25,607 nt of DNA from a virus (IMGVR_UViG_3300032084_000291:1-25607); one strand, 5' to 3'; counted from the first letter of the stretch, positions 1 to 8,627 are shown. Program-made: numbers and translations. The notes: generated by a model not told the origin, from the letters alone.

Positions 1-8
1 ATGAGGAT

Positions 9-884
9 ATGGATCCTCTTGTATTAAAAGAATTAATAAAACAAAGACGAATTTTAGATAATCTTAGGGAAAAAAGATTCAAAGAAATGCCTTCAGGAGA
101 GTACACACGATTAGCTAACGGCGGTTCCCCCGAACAAGAATTTGTAAATCAGCGGATAGCTGAGTTGATGATGGAAGAACCCGTCAATGAAATGCGGGCA
201 ACGAATCCCGATATGTTTGAACGTCAGAAACTAGGTATCGAAAGACTTCTTTCCAATCTTTACGAACCGCGTCGGGCGAGAGATATTGCTGAAACAATTT
301 CTACAGGTATGGACTTTACTCCGTTAGGAGATCCCGCCGCACTTGCCGAAGGTTTTCAGATGATGGGCGACGACCAACCGTTGATGGGCGCAGCACTAAT
401 GGCGAGCAGTATTTTTACAAATATGCCTGCGAATAAGTTAAAAGGTTTACTTAAAAAAGCCGATGAAAAGTTAGATAACCTTAGAACAAGACAATACCAA
501 GCTGAATCTAAAATGAAAGGCGGACTAAGCAAAGCTGACTTTGATGAGGGCTTTAAAGAAAGCAATAAAATTCAAGCAGACATAAATAAAACCGAAAAAG
601 AAATAACTGAAATTAAAGAAGCATTAAACCCAACAGCTGTTCCTGAGTCAGGCACTCCTAAACAAGTCAAAGGCATTATCAATGCGACTCCCGAAACGCA
701 AAAATTATACCAAGAACTTTTAGACAGTCCTTCTACAATCAACACTCCTAGACATAATAAAGTTGGAAAAGATGCAAGCGAACAATTACGGGAAATTAAG
801 AAACAAGTAGAGGAATCAGATTTAGAAGATAGAAACGAAGTCCTTCGTTTATTAGCGCAGCTAAGAGATAAAAAGCCTAAATGA
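9..884 (+). CDS. Probable virion-associated or polyvalent-type phage protein; true start may lie upstream
   Basis: I do not recognise a defined family. The 291 residues are hydrophilic and mostly helical, with a Lys/Glu-rich coiled-coil-like part (about residues 145-205) and a short apolar stretch near 110-140 (GDPAALAEGF, then LMGAALMASS). Near residue 35 it has an RLANGG motif, a type of Gly-Gly motif I associate with internal or polyvalent proteins of marine phages. The frame is open to the window edge, and GAGG at 3-6 sits only two bases before the ATG, too close to act as its ribosome site. A start upstream of the window is therefore quite possible. The stop overlaps the terminase start in ATGA (881-884), so the two are co-translated. 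A small terminase subunit is a positional alternative, but I see no helix-turn-helix. Confidence 0.75.
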   Translation: MDPLVLKELIKQRRILDNLREKRFKEMPSGEYTRLANGGSPEQEFVNQRIAELMMEEPVNEMRATNPDMFERQKLGIERLLSNLYEPRRARDIAETISTGMDFTPLGDPAALAEGFQMMGDDQPLMGAALMASSIFTNMPANKLKGLLKKADEKLDNLRTRQYQAESKMKGGLSKADFDEGFKESNKIQADINKTEKEITEIKEALNPTAVPESGTPKQVKGIINATPETQKLYQELLDSPSTINTPRHNKVGKDASEQLREIKKQVEESDLEDRNEVLRLLAQLRDKKPK

Positions 885-2407
885 CCTCAAATAAAGAAAA
901 GCTCAGAGCTTTAAAAAACATCGATCTTTCTTATCTCAACAAAGCTGAAGCGAAAGAATTCACGATCCTTTTAGAGGAACTCGAAAAGCGCGAGTTTCAA
1001 GAAAAAGCCACAGGAACTTTTTTAGATTTTGTAAAATCAATCTGGGGCGAGTTTATTTCAGGCGATCACCATCAGAAGATGGCAAAGGCTTTTGACGATA
1101 TAGCCAGTGGTAAACTAAAACGGCTCATTATCAATATGCCGCCACGTCATACGAAGTCTGAATTTGCTTCGCATTTATTCCCCGCGTACCTTTTGGGAAA
1201 GAATCCGAAACTAAAAATCATCGAAGCAACACACACCGCCGACTTAGCAATCAACTTTGGTCGTAAGGTTAGGGATTTGATCGATGGAGAAGAGTATCAC
1301 GAACTTTTTCCTGAAACAGAACTAAAAGCGGACAGCCGTTCGGCGGGTAAGTGGCTAACAAACAAAGGTGGGGAATACTACGCAGCAGGTATTGGGGGTG
1401 CACTTGCTGGTAGGGGAGCGGATTTGTTTATTATTGATGACCCGCATTCAGAGCAAGACGCGATGTCCGATAAAGCAATGGAAGAAGCGTATGAGTGGTT
1501 CATGGCAGGTCCGCGACAAAGGTTACAACCAGGAGGAGCAATCGTAATTGTGATGACTCGTTGGTCTAAAAAAGACTTAACGGGAAGATTGATCAAGAAG
1601 ATGGCGCAAGATCAAGGCGCAGATCAGTGGGAAGTAATTGAATTTCCTGCAATACTTCCTAGCGGCAATCCTCTTTGGAAAGAGTATTGGAAATTAGAAG
1701 AACTTGAAAGCATAAAAGCCTCCGTTAGTCCTTCAAAATGGGCGGCGCAGTACATGCAAAGACCAACAGGTGAGGGAATATCAATTATTCCAAAAGAGTG
1801 GTTTATGGTTTGGGAAGAAGAAAAACCTCCAAAGTGCGACTACATCATTCAATCATACGATACGGCTTTTCTAAAAAGCGAAAGAGCCGACTTTACTGCA
1901 ATTACAACGTGGGGAGTTTGGTACCCTGAAGGCAAAATTGGCGAAGAACTATATACAGGCAACGAAGCGCATCTGATTTTAATTGATTGCATAAAAGAAC
2001 GGTTCGACTTTCCTGAACTAAAGGCAGAAGCCCTAAGATTATACGAATTTTGGCAACCCGATACGGTAATTATTGAGGCAAAAGCCAGCGGCATACCGCT
2101 GGTTCAAGAATTACGGCGGGTAGGTATTCCCGTAAATACCTTTTCTCCAGGAAAAGGACAGGATAAAATAGCCAGACTAAATTCAGTGTCCCCAATATTC
2201 CAAGATGGACGTGTTTGGGTGCCTGATAATCGTTGGGGCGAAGAATTGATGGAAGAAGTCAGTGATTTTCCTGGAGGCGAACACGACGATTTAGTAGATG
2301 CAACAACTTTAGCACTAGCTAGGTTTAGAGAAGGTGGATTTTTACAACTCACAACTGATTATTATGAGCCTGAAGAATATTATCCAACGGAAAGAGTTTA
2401 TTATTAA
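881..2407 (+). CDS. terL: Terminase large subunit (packaging ATPase and nuclease)
   Basis: This is the motor that cuts concatemeric DNA and pumps it into the prohead through the portal. The ATPase half shows a Walker A-like loop MPPRHTKS (residues 86-93), a Walker B strand DLFIIDDPH (181-189) and a coupling motif VIVMTRW (222-228). The RNase H-like nuclease half shows the expected acidic residues in SYDTAF (D327), IIEAKASG (E399) and GEHDDLVDA (D469, D470, D473). At 508 aa it has full family length with both domains intact. It starts within the stop of the preceding gene (ATGA) with no clear Shine-Dalgarno site, suggesting translational coupling. The portal gene follows after 25 bp, the usual order. 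No small terminase subunit is obvious in the window. Confidence 0.97.
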   Translation: MTSNKEKLRALKNIDLSYLNKAEAKEFTILLEELEKREFQEKATGTFLDFVKSIWGEFISGDHHQKMAKAFDDIASGKLKRLIINMPPRHTKSEFASHLFPAYLLGKNPKLKIIEATHTADLAINFGRKVRDLIDGEEYHELFPETELKADSRSAGKWLTNKGGEYYAAGIGGALAGRGADLFIIDDPHSEQDAMSDKAMEEAYEWFMAGPRQRLQPGGAIVIVMTRWSKKDLTGRLIKKMAQDQGADQWEVIEFPAILPSGNPLWKEYWKLEELESIKASVSPSKWAAQYMQRPTGEGISIIPKEWFMVWEEEKPPKCDYIIQSYDTAFLKSERADFTAITTWGVWYPEGKIGEELYTGNEAHLILIDCIKERFDFPELKAEALRLYEFWQPDTVIIEAKASGIPLVQELRRVGIPVNTFSPGKGQDKIARLNSVSPIFQDGRVWVPDNRWGEELMEEVSDFPGGEHDDLVDATTLALARFREGGFLQLTTDYYEPEEYYPTERVYY

Positions 2408-2432
2408 TAAAATAAAGGTATGATTTACAGAC

Positions 2433-4865
2433 ATGGCTATTGAACAACAACCTTTATCCGTACTTTCTCCGATGCAGGAAGAAATTGAACTCGAGATTAT
2501 AGCTCAGCCTGAAGAAGAAACGGAAGTTTTTATTCAGCCTGATGGAACGGTTGTTATGGGCAGCGATATGCCCGATCAAACAACAAGTAAGTTTGGTGAA
2601 AACATAGCAGAGTCCCTAGATGAACGGGAATTGTTTACAATATCTAATGAATTAATTGCTTCTTTCGAAGATGACCTTGATTCTCGAAACGATTGGTTTC
2701 AAACATATACCGAAGGACTTGATTTATTAGGAATAAACGCAGATTCAAGATCACAACCGTTTATTGGTGCATCAGGGGTGCATCATCCGATACTCGCTGA
2801 AGCCGTAACTCAGTTTCAAGCGCAGGCTTACAAAGAAATGTTGCCAGCAGGGGGACCTGTTGACACAGAAGTTTTAGGAATGACAGACGATGCGAAGTTA
2901 GAAAAAGCAAATCGCGTTAAAAACTTCATGAATTACCAAATTACTTATAAAATGGAAGAATACGATCCTGAAATGGATCAGCTTTTGTTTTATTTACCGC
3001 TATCGGGTTCCGCATTTAAGAAAATTTATTACGATCCAGCAGTTGGCAGAGCTGTAGCACGTTTTGTTAAGTCAGAAGATTTAGTTGTTCCGTATTATGC
3101 GGTTGATTTACTAACTTCTCCACGAATAACCCACGTTATTCATATGACTGAAAACGAATTACGCAAATTACAAATGTCTGGGTTCTATCGAGACGTAGAT
3201 ATGATGTCTCCTTCGGGATCTATAGAAGACACAGAGGTTGATGCAAAAATTGATGAGCTTCAAGGGCTAACTCGTACTGCATCCGATGAAGAATACACGC
3301 TTTTAGAAATGCATGTTGACTTAGATATCACGGGTTACGAGGATACAGACGACAGTGGCGAAGAAACAGGTATTGGACTGCCTTATATCGTAACAATTTG
3401 CAAAGATAACAATGAGATACTCTCAATTCGTCCAAATTACGACGAAAATGACCCGATGCGCAAGAAAATTGAACATTTTACGCATTATAAGTTCCTTCCA
3501 GGACTTGGATTCTACGGATTTGGCTTAATTCACATGATGGGCGGACTAACTAAGTCTGTTACTGCGATTTTACGTCAATTAATTGATGCAGGCACACTTT
3601 CTAACCTTCCAGCGGGTTTTAAATCACGAGGATTGAACATTCAACGTCATGATGATCCGTTACAGCCTGGAGAATGGCGAGATGTCGACGCTCCAGGAGG
3701 AAAACTTGCAGATTCGTTTTTACCGCTTCCGTATAAAGAGCCAAGCAACACTTTAACCGCGTTATTGGGTTCTTTAGTTGATTCAGGCAAAAGATTTGCC
3801 GCGACGATAGAAGATCCAACAGGAGACGGCAATTCCGAAGCGCCCGTAGGTACAACTGTAGCACTTATGGAAAAAGGACAGCGGGTAATGTCCGCAATTC
3901 ATAAAAGACTGCATTACGCACAGCGTTGCGAGTTTAAAATTTTAAAAAGAGTATTCGGTGAGTTTTTACCGCCCGAATACCCTTATCAAGTACAAGGTGC
4001 TTCTGAAAACGTATTTAAGGAAGATTTCGACAACAGTGTAGACGTAATTCCTGTTAGTGATCCAAATATTTTCAGTATGACCCAAAGAATTACTTTAGCG
4101 CAAACACAATTACAAATGGCACAATCTGCTCCCGAATTACATGATTTACGAGAAGCGTATCGTAAAATGTATATTGCTTTAAACATTAAAGACATCGATG
4201 CCGTTCTTCCGCCTGAGGAAGAAGTACCTCCAAGAGATCCAGTCAGTGAACAAACTTCCGCACTAACAGGTGATCCGATTAAGGCATATGATTTTCAAAA
4301 TCAAGAAGCATATATCGCATCTCATTCTGCGTTTTTGCAAAATCCGATGGTACAGCAAAATCCAGCGGCGGGTCAAGCAATTAGTGCAAATATTCAAGAA
4401 CGACAAGCGATGTTGTACAGACTACAAGTCGAACAAGCACTTGGTCAGCCTTTGCCACCGTTAGACGAGCCAATGCCGCCAGAAATGATGAACGAAATTG
4501 CGATGGCAGCTGTTGCGGCAACACAACAAGTCACAGGTCAGGCACAAGCAATGGCGCAAGCACAAATGATGGCACAACAAGATCCGCAACGACAGATGTT
4601 CGAGCAGCAACTACAATTAGAGCGTGATCAGTTAATGCAAAAAGAACAAGAAGATATGCGCGATAAAGAAGTCGAAATGGCTAAAGCCGAACTTGACGCA
4701 CAAGTTAAACGTGAGAAAATTGAAGCAGACGCTCGAAAAGAAGACACAAAAGCGGCGATTAATTTACAAGAACTTGAACAAAAAACAAAAAGAGACGCTG
4801 AAAAGAATTACACTGAATTAGTAAAAACCGTTCGAGATACTCGAACTACAAATGGAGAAAAGTAA
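2433..4865 (+). CDS. Portal protein, P22-like long form
   Basis: The portal forms the twelve-fold ring at the capsid vertex through which DNA passes and to which the short tail attaches. Position after the terminase, size (810 aa, near the P22-type portals and much longer than HK97-type ones) and internal sequence (DQLLFYLPLSGSAFKKIYYD, LPAGGPVDTEVLG, ATIEDPTGDGNSEAPVGTTV) support the call. From about residue 690 to 800 the protein is rich in Gln, Lys, Glu and Ala in heptad-like order, matching the C-terminal helical barrel of P22-type portals. The ribosome site is weak: the AAAGG near 2415 is too distant from the ATG. The next gene starts on the last base of the stop codon (TAATG). Confidence 0.93.
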   Translation: MAIEQQPLSVLSPMQEEIELEIIAQPEEETEVFIQPDGTVVMGSDMPDQTTSKFGENIAESLDERELFTISNELIASFEDDLDSRNDWFQTYTEGLDLLGINADSRSQPFIGASGVHHPILAEAVTQFQAQAYKEMLPAGGPVDTEVLGMTDDAKLEKANRVKNFMNYQITYKMEEYDPEMDQLLFYLPLSGSAFKKIYYDPAVGRAVARFVKSEDLVVPYYAVDLLTSPRITHVIHMTENELRKLQMSGFYRDVDMMSPSGSIEDTEVDAKIDELQGLTRTASDEEYTLLEMHVDLDITGYEDTDDSGEETGIGLPYIVTICKDNNEILSIRPNYDENDPMRKKIEHFTHYKFLPGLGFYGFGLIHMMGGLTKSVTAILRQLIDAGTLSNLPAGFKSRGLNIQRHDDPLQPGEWRDVDAPGGKLADSFLPLPYKEPSNTLTALLGSLVDSGKRFAATIEDPTGDGNSEAPVGTTVALMEKGQRVMSAIHKRLHYAQRCEFKILKRVFGEFLPPEYPYQVQGASENVFKEDFDNSVDVIPVSDPNIFSMTQRITLAQTQLQMAQSAPELHDLREAYRKMYIALNIKDIDAVLPPEEEVPPRDPVSEQTSALTGDPIKAYDFQNQEAYIASHSAFLQNPMVQQNPAAGQAISANIQERQAMLYRLQVEQALGQPLPPLDEPMPPEMMNEIAMAAVAATQQVTGQAQAMAQAQMMAQQDPQRQMFEQQLQLERDQLMQKEQEDMRDKEVEMAKAELDAQVKREKIEADARKEDTKAAINLQELEQKTKRDAEKNYTELVKTVRDTRTTNGEK

Positions 4866-5068
4866 TGCGTGATTATTACGATAATGACAAGTACCCTTCG
4901 CCTTCGCCTAAGAAAACTAAAGCTGCACCAAGTTTTCCTAGCGTAGAAGATATGACTAAAATAGAGTCTGTAAAAGCGGGTGAATGTCTTGATGAGCCTG
5001 AAAAAGCTAAAGTAAAAGCAGCTTACGGGCAGACTAAAGGTCTTCTTTGGTATCGTTCTATTAAGTAA
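4865..5068 (+). CDS. Small conserved-type phage protein of unknown function
   Basis: A 67-aa Lys- and Pro-rich protein (SPSPKKTK near the N-terminus) with one Cys and a C-terminal GQTKGLLWYRSIK. No membrane segment or signal peptide is visible. GGAG at 4854-4857 lies 7 nt before the ATG, and the start overlaps the portal stop (TAATG), so it is well supported as a real gene. Its place between the portal and the co-chaperonin suggests a late morphogenesis role, but nothing in the sequence tells what it does. Confidence 0.75.
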   Translation: MRDYYDNDKYPSPSPKKTKAAPSFPSVEDMTKIESVKAGECLDEPEKAKVKAAYGQTKGLLWYRSIK

Positions 5069-5071
5069 TTA

Positions 5072-5269
5072 ATGGACTATATCGTTGCAACGGAGCATTT
5101 GCTCCGTAAAATCCGAGAGAGGAAAGAAGCTCTCTCGCAAACGTTGGCTGGCGGTGGTATTGAGAATTTTGAGCAATACCAAAGAGTAGTTGGCGAAATC
5201 GCAGGTTTGACTTTCGTTGAACAGGAAATTCAAACCCTACATTCTAATATGGAGGATGCATATGACTAA
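5072..5269 (+). CDS. Small helical protein with two RNA hairpins in its coding sequence
   Basis: A 65-aa protein predicted to be almost wholly helical, with heptad-like spacing (HLLRKIRERKEAL, then FVEQEIQTLHSNMEDAYD). The ATG follows the previous stop after three bases and lacks a clear Shine-Dalgarno site, so translation probably re-initiates from upstream. Codons 7-22 hold two consecutive perfect inverted repeats (listed separately). The 3' end overlaps the start of the co-chaperonin gene by 8 bp, and the co-chaperonin ribosome site lies inside this frame. Function unknown; a role in head assembly or only in setting expression of the next gene are both possible. Confidence 0.72.
   Translation: MDYIVATEHLLRKIRERKEALSQTLAGGGIENFEQYQRVVGEIAGLTFVEQEIQTLHSNMEDAYD
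5090..5107 (+). promoter_or_regulatory. Inverted repeat (hairpin 1) inside the 65-aa gene
   Basis: ACGGAGCA and TGCTCCGT are perfect 8-nt arms separated by two bases, so at least seven pairs with a four-base loop can form. It is followed by only six bases before hairpin 2. There is no U-tract, so it is not a standard intrinsic terminator; RNA processing or translation control is more likely. The arms are coding, which limits certainty. Confidence 0.5.
5114..5137 (+). promoter_or_regulatory. Inverted repeat (hairpin 2) inside the 65-aa gene
   Basis: CGAGAGAG at 5114-5121 and CTCTCTCG at 5130-5137 form a perfect 8-bp stem around an 8-nt purine loop (GAAAGAAG). It stands immediately after hairpin 1, about 115 bases before the co-chaperonin ribosome site. 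No U-tract follows. Role inferred only. Confidence 0.5.
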
Positions 5270-5699
5270 GACTGTTCCAGACCGAGTAGCTAATTTTGGC
5301 AGCACTGATGTTGACGAGATCCCTATTGATCCCGTTCAAGAAATCACAGTTGACAATTTAGACTCTCATGCAGACAAGCTACCCAAACCAACGGGTTATC
5401 GTGTCTTAATATTACCTTTTACTTTACCCGAGCAAACTAAAGGTGGAATTTATCTAGCTAAACAAACTTTAGACAAAGAAAGAATTGCTACAGTTGTTGG
5501 CTATGTGGTTGCAATGGGCGCAGATGCTTATAGCGATCCACACAAGTTCCCTGAAGGTCCTTGGTGTAAAAAAGGTGATTGGGTTATTTTTGGCAGATAT
5601 GCTGGAGCTCGTTTTCAAATTGAAGGTGGCGATATGCGACTTTTGAACGACGATGAGATTTTAGCAACTATTGAAGATCCCGAAGCAATTTTATCATAA
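5262..5699 (+). CDS. GroES-like co-chaperonin
   Basis: GroES rings cap the host GroEL chamber to fold client proteins; T4 gp31 is the known phage analogue, needed for capsid protein folding. Residues 41-137 follow GroES: KPTGYRVLILPF (roof/core strand), a mobile-loop segment PEQTKGGIYLAKQT (57-70) with the apolar IYL tripeptide where GroES has IVL, then KKGDWVIFGRYAG (103-115) and LLNDDEILATI at the end of the barrel. The first 40 residues are an extra, acidic, probably disordered extension. I chose the ATG at 5262 because AGGAGG-like sequence (GGAGG 5251-5255) is correctly spaced; an in-frame TTG at 5217 and ATG at 5256 are poorer. Its position just before scaffold and capsid genes fits a role in capsid folding. 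The insertion around residues 90-102 (DPHKFPEGPW) is longer than in host GroES. Confidence 0.92.
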   Translation: MTKTVPDRVANFGSTDVDEIPIDPVQEITVDNLDSHADKLPKPTGYRVLILPFTLPEQTKGGIYLAKQTLDKERIATVVGYVVAMGADAYSDPHKFPEGPWCKKGDWVIFGRYAGARFQIEGGDMRLLNDDEILATIEDPEAILS

Positions 5700-5720
5700 T
5701 TTAACCACATGGAGAAGACC

Positions 5721-6590
5721 ATGCAACAAGAAGCAGAAAACCAAGACATCGAATTAGAACTTCCCGAAGGGGAAGGAGCTGTCCCTGCTGTAGAAGTTGT
5801 ACAAGAAACAACAGCTCAGCAAGAATCTAAAAAAGACGAGTTAGACCAAATCAGTGATTCTGTACAGAAACGAATTGATAAGCTAACTTACAAAATGAGA
5901 GAAGCAGAAAGACAGCGAGATGAAGCTGTTAATTATGCCCAAAGCATGACTCAAAACAACACTACTTTGAAAGAAAAGTTAAAGAATTCCGATTCTTCCC
6001 TTTTCAAAGAGTACGATAATAGAGTACAATCGGATATTGATAAATCGAAAATACTTTTAAAAGAGGCACAAGATGCAGGAGATGCAAATGCGGTTGCAGA
6101 TGCTACTGAAAAACTTTCAAGAGCGAGTGCTGAGGCTGAAAACCTTAGAAGACTCTCTGCGCAACAGCAGATTAGAGAACAAAAACAAGCTCAACAAGTT
6201 CCTGTCGAATCTTATCAGCCTACTTTACAACCAGAACAGCCTCAGGTTGATCCTAAAGCAGAGGCTTGGGCTAAGAAAAACTCATGGTTTGGAGACGACC
6301 AAGCGATGACTTTTGCAGCTTTTGGTATTCATAAAGAATTGGTAGAACGTGGAGTTGATCCAACTTCTGACCAATATTATGAAATGGTTGATGAAGAAAT
6401 GAGAAGTAATTTTCCTCAAAAGTTTTCACAAGAGCAATCTGCCCCCGTGCAACAGGTTGCTGCCTCTAGCAGAGGTGCTAGTGGGAAGAAAAATGCGCGC
6501 AAAGTAAGGCTAACACCGAGTCAAGTAGCAATAGCGAAAAAACTCAATGTGCCACTAGAAGAATATGCTAAGCATATCGAAGGAGTATAA
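5721..6590 (+). CDS. Putative capsid scaffolding protein
   Basis: Scaffolds fill the prohead, guide capsid assembly and then leave. The call rests on position between portal/co-chaperonin and capsid genes and on composition: an acidic N-terminus, a long coiled coil (about residues 38-152, DELDQISDSVQKRIDKLTYK onward), a Gln/Pro linker, a conserved-looking block with SWFGDDQAMTFAAFGIHKEL, and a basic C-terminal helix ending KVRLTPSQVAIAKKLNVPLE. A basic C-terminal helix that binds the capsid protein is usual in scaffolds. The start at 5721 is preferred over the in-frame ATG at 5709 because GGAG at 5711-5714 is spaced six bases from it. The product is 289 aa. Confidence 0.8.
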   Translation: MQQEAENQDIELELPEGEGAVPAVEVVQETTAQQESKKDELDQISDSVQKRIDKLTYKMREAERQRDEAVNYAQSMTQNNTTLKEKLKNSDSSLFKEYDNRVQSDIDKSKILLKEAQDAGDANAVADATEKLSRASAEAENLRRLSAQQQIREQKQAQQVPVESYQPTLQPEQPQVDPKAEAWAKKNSWFGDDQAMTFAAFGIHKELVERGVDPTSDQYYEMVDEEMRSNFPQKFSQEQSAPVQQVAASSRGASGKKNARKVRLTPSQVAIAKKLNVPLEEYAKHIEGV

Positions 6591-6591
6591 A

Positions 6592-7092
6592 ATGACAGAA
6601 GAAATAAAACATTCAGAAGTCGCATCAGATCGAAACTCACGATCTGCCGAGACACGAGACTCTCAAACTCGCAGAAAACCTTGGCAACCCCCGTCTATGT
6701 TAGACGCACCCGAAGCTCCTCCTGGATATAAATTCAGGTGGATCCGTGAAGCCACTCGAGGCGAAGATGATAAATCTAATATGTCTAAACGTATTAGAGA
6801 AGGATATGAACCTGTGAGAGCAGAAGATTATCCTGATTTTGAAGCGCCGACTATCGAAAATGGCTCACATAAAGGAGTAATTGGGGTTGGAGGATTAATT
6901 CTCGCTAAAGTCCCTGTTGAAACTGCAGCAGAGCGTAATGCTTATTTTCAAAAGCAAGCACATGACGCAATGCAAGGAGTGGATCAGAACTATATGCGAG
7001 AAAGTGACCCTAGAATGCCTATTAAGGATAGTGATATCCAAAGGACTTCTAAGGTTGAATTTGGTAGTAGGAAAACTTCCGACGAATCGTAA
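6592..7092 (+). CDS. Conserved phage head-module protein of unknown function
   Basis: A 166-aa soluble protein with a disordered, charged N-terminus, then PPSMLDAPEAPPGYKFRWIR, EGYEPVRAEDYPDF and GVIGVGGLILAKVPVETAAE. I recognise this layout as a recurrent protein found just upstream of the major capsid gene in many marine short-tailed phages, but its function is not established as far as I know. AGGAG at 6581-6585 is six bases before the ATG at 6592; the longer in-frame start at 6565 lies inside the scaffold gene and has no better site. It could be a minor head protein or an assembly factor. Confidence 0.8.
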   Translation: MTEEIKHSEVASDRNSRSAETRDSQTRRKPWQPPSMLDAPEAPPGYKFRWIREATRGEDDKSNMSKRIREGYEPVRAEDYPDFEAPTIENGSHKGVIGVGGLILAKVPVETAAERNAYFQKQAHDAMQGVDQNYMRESDPRMPIKDSDIQRTSKVEFGSRKTSDES

Positions 7093-7117
7093 CTTGTATT
7101 AATAATAGGAGATTATT

Positions 7118-7657
7118 ATGGCTAATACAGATAAACCTGATGGTTTTACCCCCGCATATCACATGTACGGTGGTGTTATTCGTCCTGCAGAGATGAGAAT
7201 CGCTAGTGGCTACGGAACCTCTATTTTTAGTGGTGATGTTGTTACTCTTGCTAGTGGTTATGTAAATCAAGCAGGTGCGACAAGCACTCCTGTAGGTGTA
7301 TTTTATGGGGTATTTTACACCGCGTCCGATGGCACACCTACGTTTTCTAAAGTATGGACAGCAAGTACAGCCACACAGGGTAGTGCAGATGCTGAGGCTT
7401 TGATTTATAACGATCCTGGTATCGTTTACGAAGCTCAATTTACCGCTGGAACACCAGCAGTAAGTTTTATCGGCAATAAGTACACTCTTTCAACAACCGC
7501 AGGTTCTACAACCAACGGTAGGTCGAAAGAAGGAGTCACTGCGACTACTTCAAGTGGTGTTGCTCTATGTGTCGGTTTCGCGGACACTCCTAGTAACTCT
7601 ATAGGAGCATATGCACGTGGACTCTTCACATTCCCAACTAATACATTCGCAGTCTAA
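7118..7657 (+). CDS. Probable capsid decoration or minor head protein
   Basis: A 179-aa Gly/Ser/Thr-rich beta-type protein starting MANTDKPDGFTPAYHMYGG, an N-terminus typical of head proteins coded immediately before phage major capsid proteins. It has no signal peptide or membrane segment and only one Cys. AGGAG at 7107-7111 with six-base spacing gives strong initiation, as expected for an abundant virion protein. The major capsid gene follows after 13 bp. A decoration role is inferred from position and composition. Confidence 0.72.
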   Translation: MANTDKPDGFTPAYHMYGGVIRPAEMRIASGYGTSIFSGDVVTLASGYVNQAGATSTPVGVFYGVFYTASDGTPTFSKVWTASTATQGSADAEALIYNDPGIVYEAQFTAGTPAVSFIGNKYTLSTTAGSTTNGRSKEGVTATTSSGVALCVGFADTPSNSIGAYARGLFTFPTNTFAV

Positions 7658-7670
7658 TTAGGAGAATAAC

Positions 7671-8579
7671 ATGGCTATAAACAGAGCACAACTCGTAAAA
7701 GAACTTGTACCTGGACTTCATGCTCTCTTTGGATTAGAGTACGAAAGGTATAACAACGAACACGAAGACATCTTTGACACTGAAAGTTCTGAAAGAGCTT
7801 TTGAGGAAGAAGTAATGTTGACTGGGTTCGGGGAAGCACCTGTTAAAGGTGAAGGCGCTGCTGTCATCTATGATACTGCACAGGAATCGTGGACTGCTCG
7901 TTATTCGCATGAAACAATCGCACTAGCGTTCGCGCTAACAGAAGAAGCAATCGAAGATAACCTCTACGATACACTTTCTTCTCGTTACACGAGAGCACTA
8001 GCACGTTCGATGCAACAAACAAAGCAAGTTAAGGCGGCTAACGTTCTTAACAACGCTTTTAGTTCATCTTATGTTGGCGGTGATGGAAAAGAGCTTTGCG
8101 CTACAGACCATCCAACCGTTGCGAACGTAGACCTCGCGAATGAGCTATCCACAGCTGCAGACCTTAACGAAACTTCTCTTGAACAGTCTTTGATTGATAT
8201 CGCAGGCTTTAAAGATGAGAGGAATCTAAAGGTTAATGCACAGGCTAGGAAACTTATTATCCCGCCTGCTTTGCAATTCGTAGCCGATAGGCTTATGGAA
8301 ACTCCAGGAAGAGTTGGTACTTCAGATAATGACATCAATGCAATTCGCAACATGGGAATGATTGCGGAAGGCTACGTTGTTAATCATTATCTAACAGATA
8401 CTGATGCTTTCTTTATCAAAACTGACGTTCCTAACGGACTTAAACATTTCGTTAGAACTGCCGTATCTACCAGCATGGAAGGAGACTTCGAAACTGGTAA
8501 CGTAAGATACAAGGCTAGAGAACGATACAGCTTTGGTTGGAGTGACTGGAGAGGCATTTTTGGCTCACCAGGAGCGTAG
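7671..8579 (+). CDS. Major capsid protein (HK97 fold)
   Basis: This is the main shell subunit. The 302 residues have the order expected of HK97-fold capsid proteins: N-terminal helix (MAINRAQLVKELVPGLHALF), an extended loop region with FGEAPVKGEGAAVIYDTAQE, a spine helix TEEAIEDNLYDTLSSRYTRA, a P-domain with LIIPPALQFVADRLMETPGR, and a C-terminal strand block ending YSFGWSDWRGIFGSPGA. The sequence most recalls gpT-type head subunits. It has an excellent ribosome site (AGGAG 7660-7664, six-base spacing) and is followed by a strong terminator. No N-terminal scaffold (delta) domain is fused, in line with a separate scaffold gene. Confidence 0.92.
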   Translation: MAINRAQLVKELVPGLHALFGLEYERYNNEHEDIFDTESSERAFEEEVMLTGFGEAPVKGEGAAVIYDTAQESWTARYSHETIALAFALTEEAIEDNLYDTLSSRYTRALARSMQQTKQVKAANVLNNAFSSSYVGGDGKELCATDHPTVANVDLANELSTAADLNETSLEQSLIDIAGFKDERNLKVNAQARKLIIPPALQFVADRLMETPGRVGTSDNDINAIRNMGMIAEGYVVNHYLTDTDAFFIKTDVPNGLKHFVRTAVSTSMEGDFETGNVRYKARERYSFGWSDWRGIFGSPGA

Positions 8580-8597
8580 TTCCATTTACGTGAACTT

Positions 8598-8627
8598 GAA
8601 AGGGAGCTTCGGCTCCCTTTCTTTTTT
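8598..8627 (+). terminator. Intrinsic terminator after the major capsid gene
   Basis: A 10-bp perfect stem (8598-8607 with 8612-8621, core AAAGGGAGC/GCTCCCTTT) closed by a stable TTCG tetraloop and followed by six T residues (8622-8627). It lies 18 bp beyond the capsid stop. It probably limits, rather than abolishes, transcription into the downstream fibre and tail genes, since those are also on the + strand. Confidence 0.92.

Noticed and set aside
9-884. Small terminase subunit
   Set aside because: Position fits, but length is large and no DNA-binding helix-turn-helix or known small-subunit motif is visible.
4270-4464. 64-aa forward frame inside the portal gene
   Set aside because: No ribosome site, composition unlike the other genes, and the portal frame through here is continuous.
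5090-5137. Intrinsic terminators before the co-chaperonin gene
   Set aside because: Stems are perfect, but no U-tract follows either one, and the coding frame continues through both.
7049-7438. 129-aa reverse-strand Cys-rich frame across the decoration gene start
   Set aside because: Opposes a strongly supported gene with a good ribosome site; composition is typical of an antisense frame.
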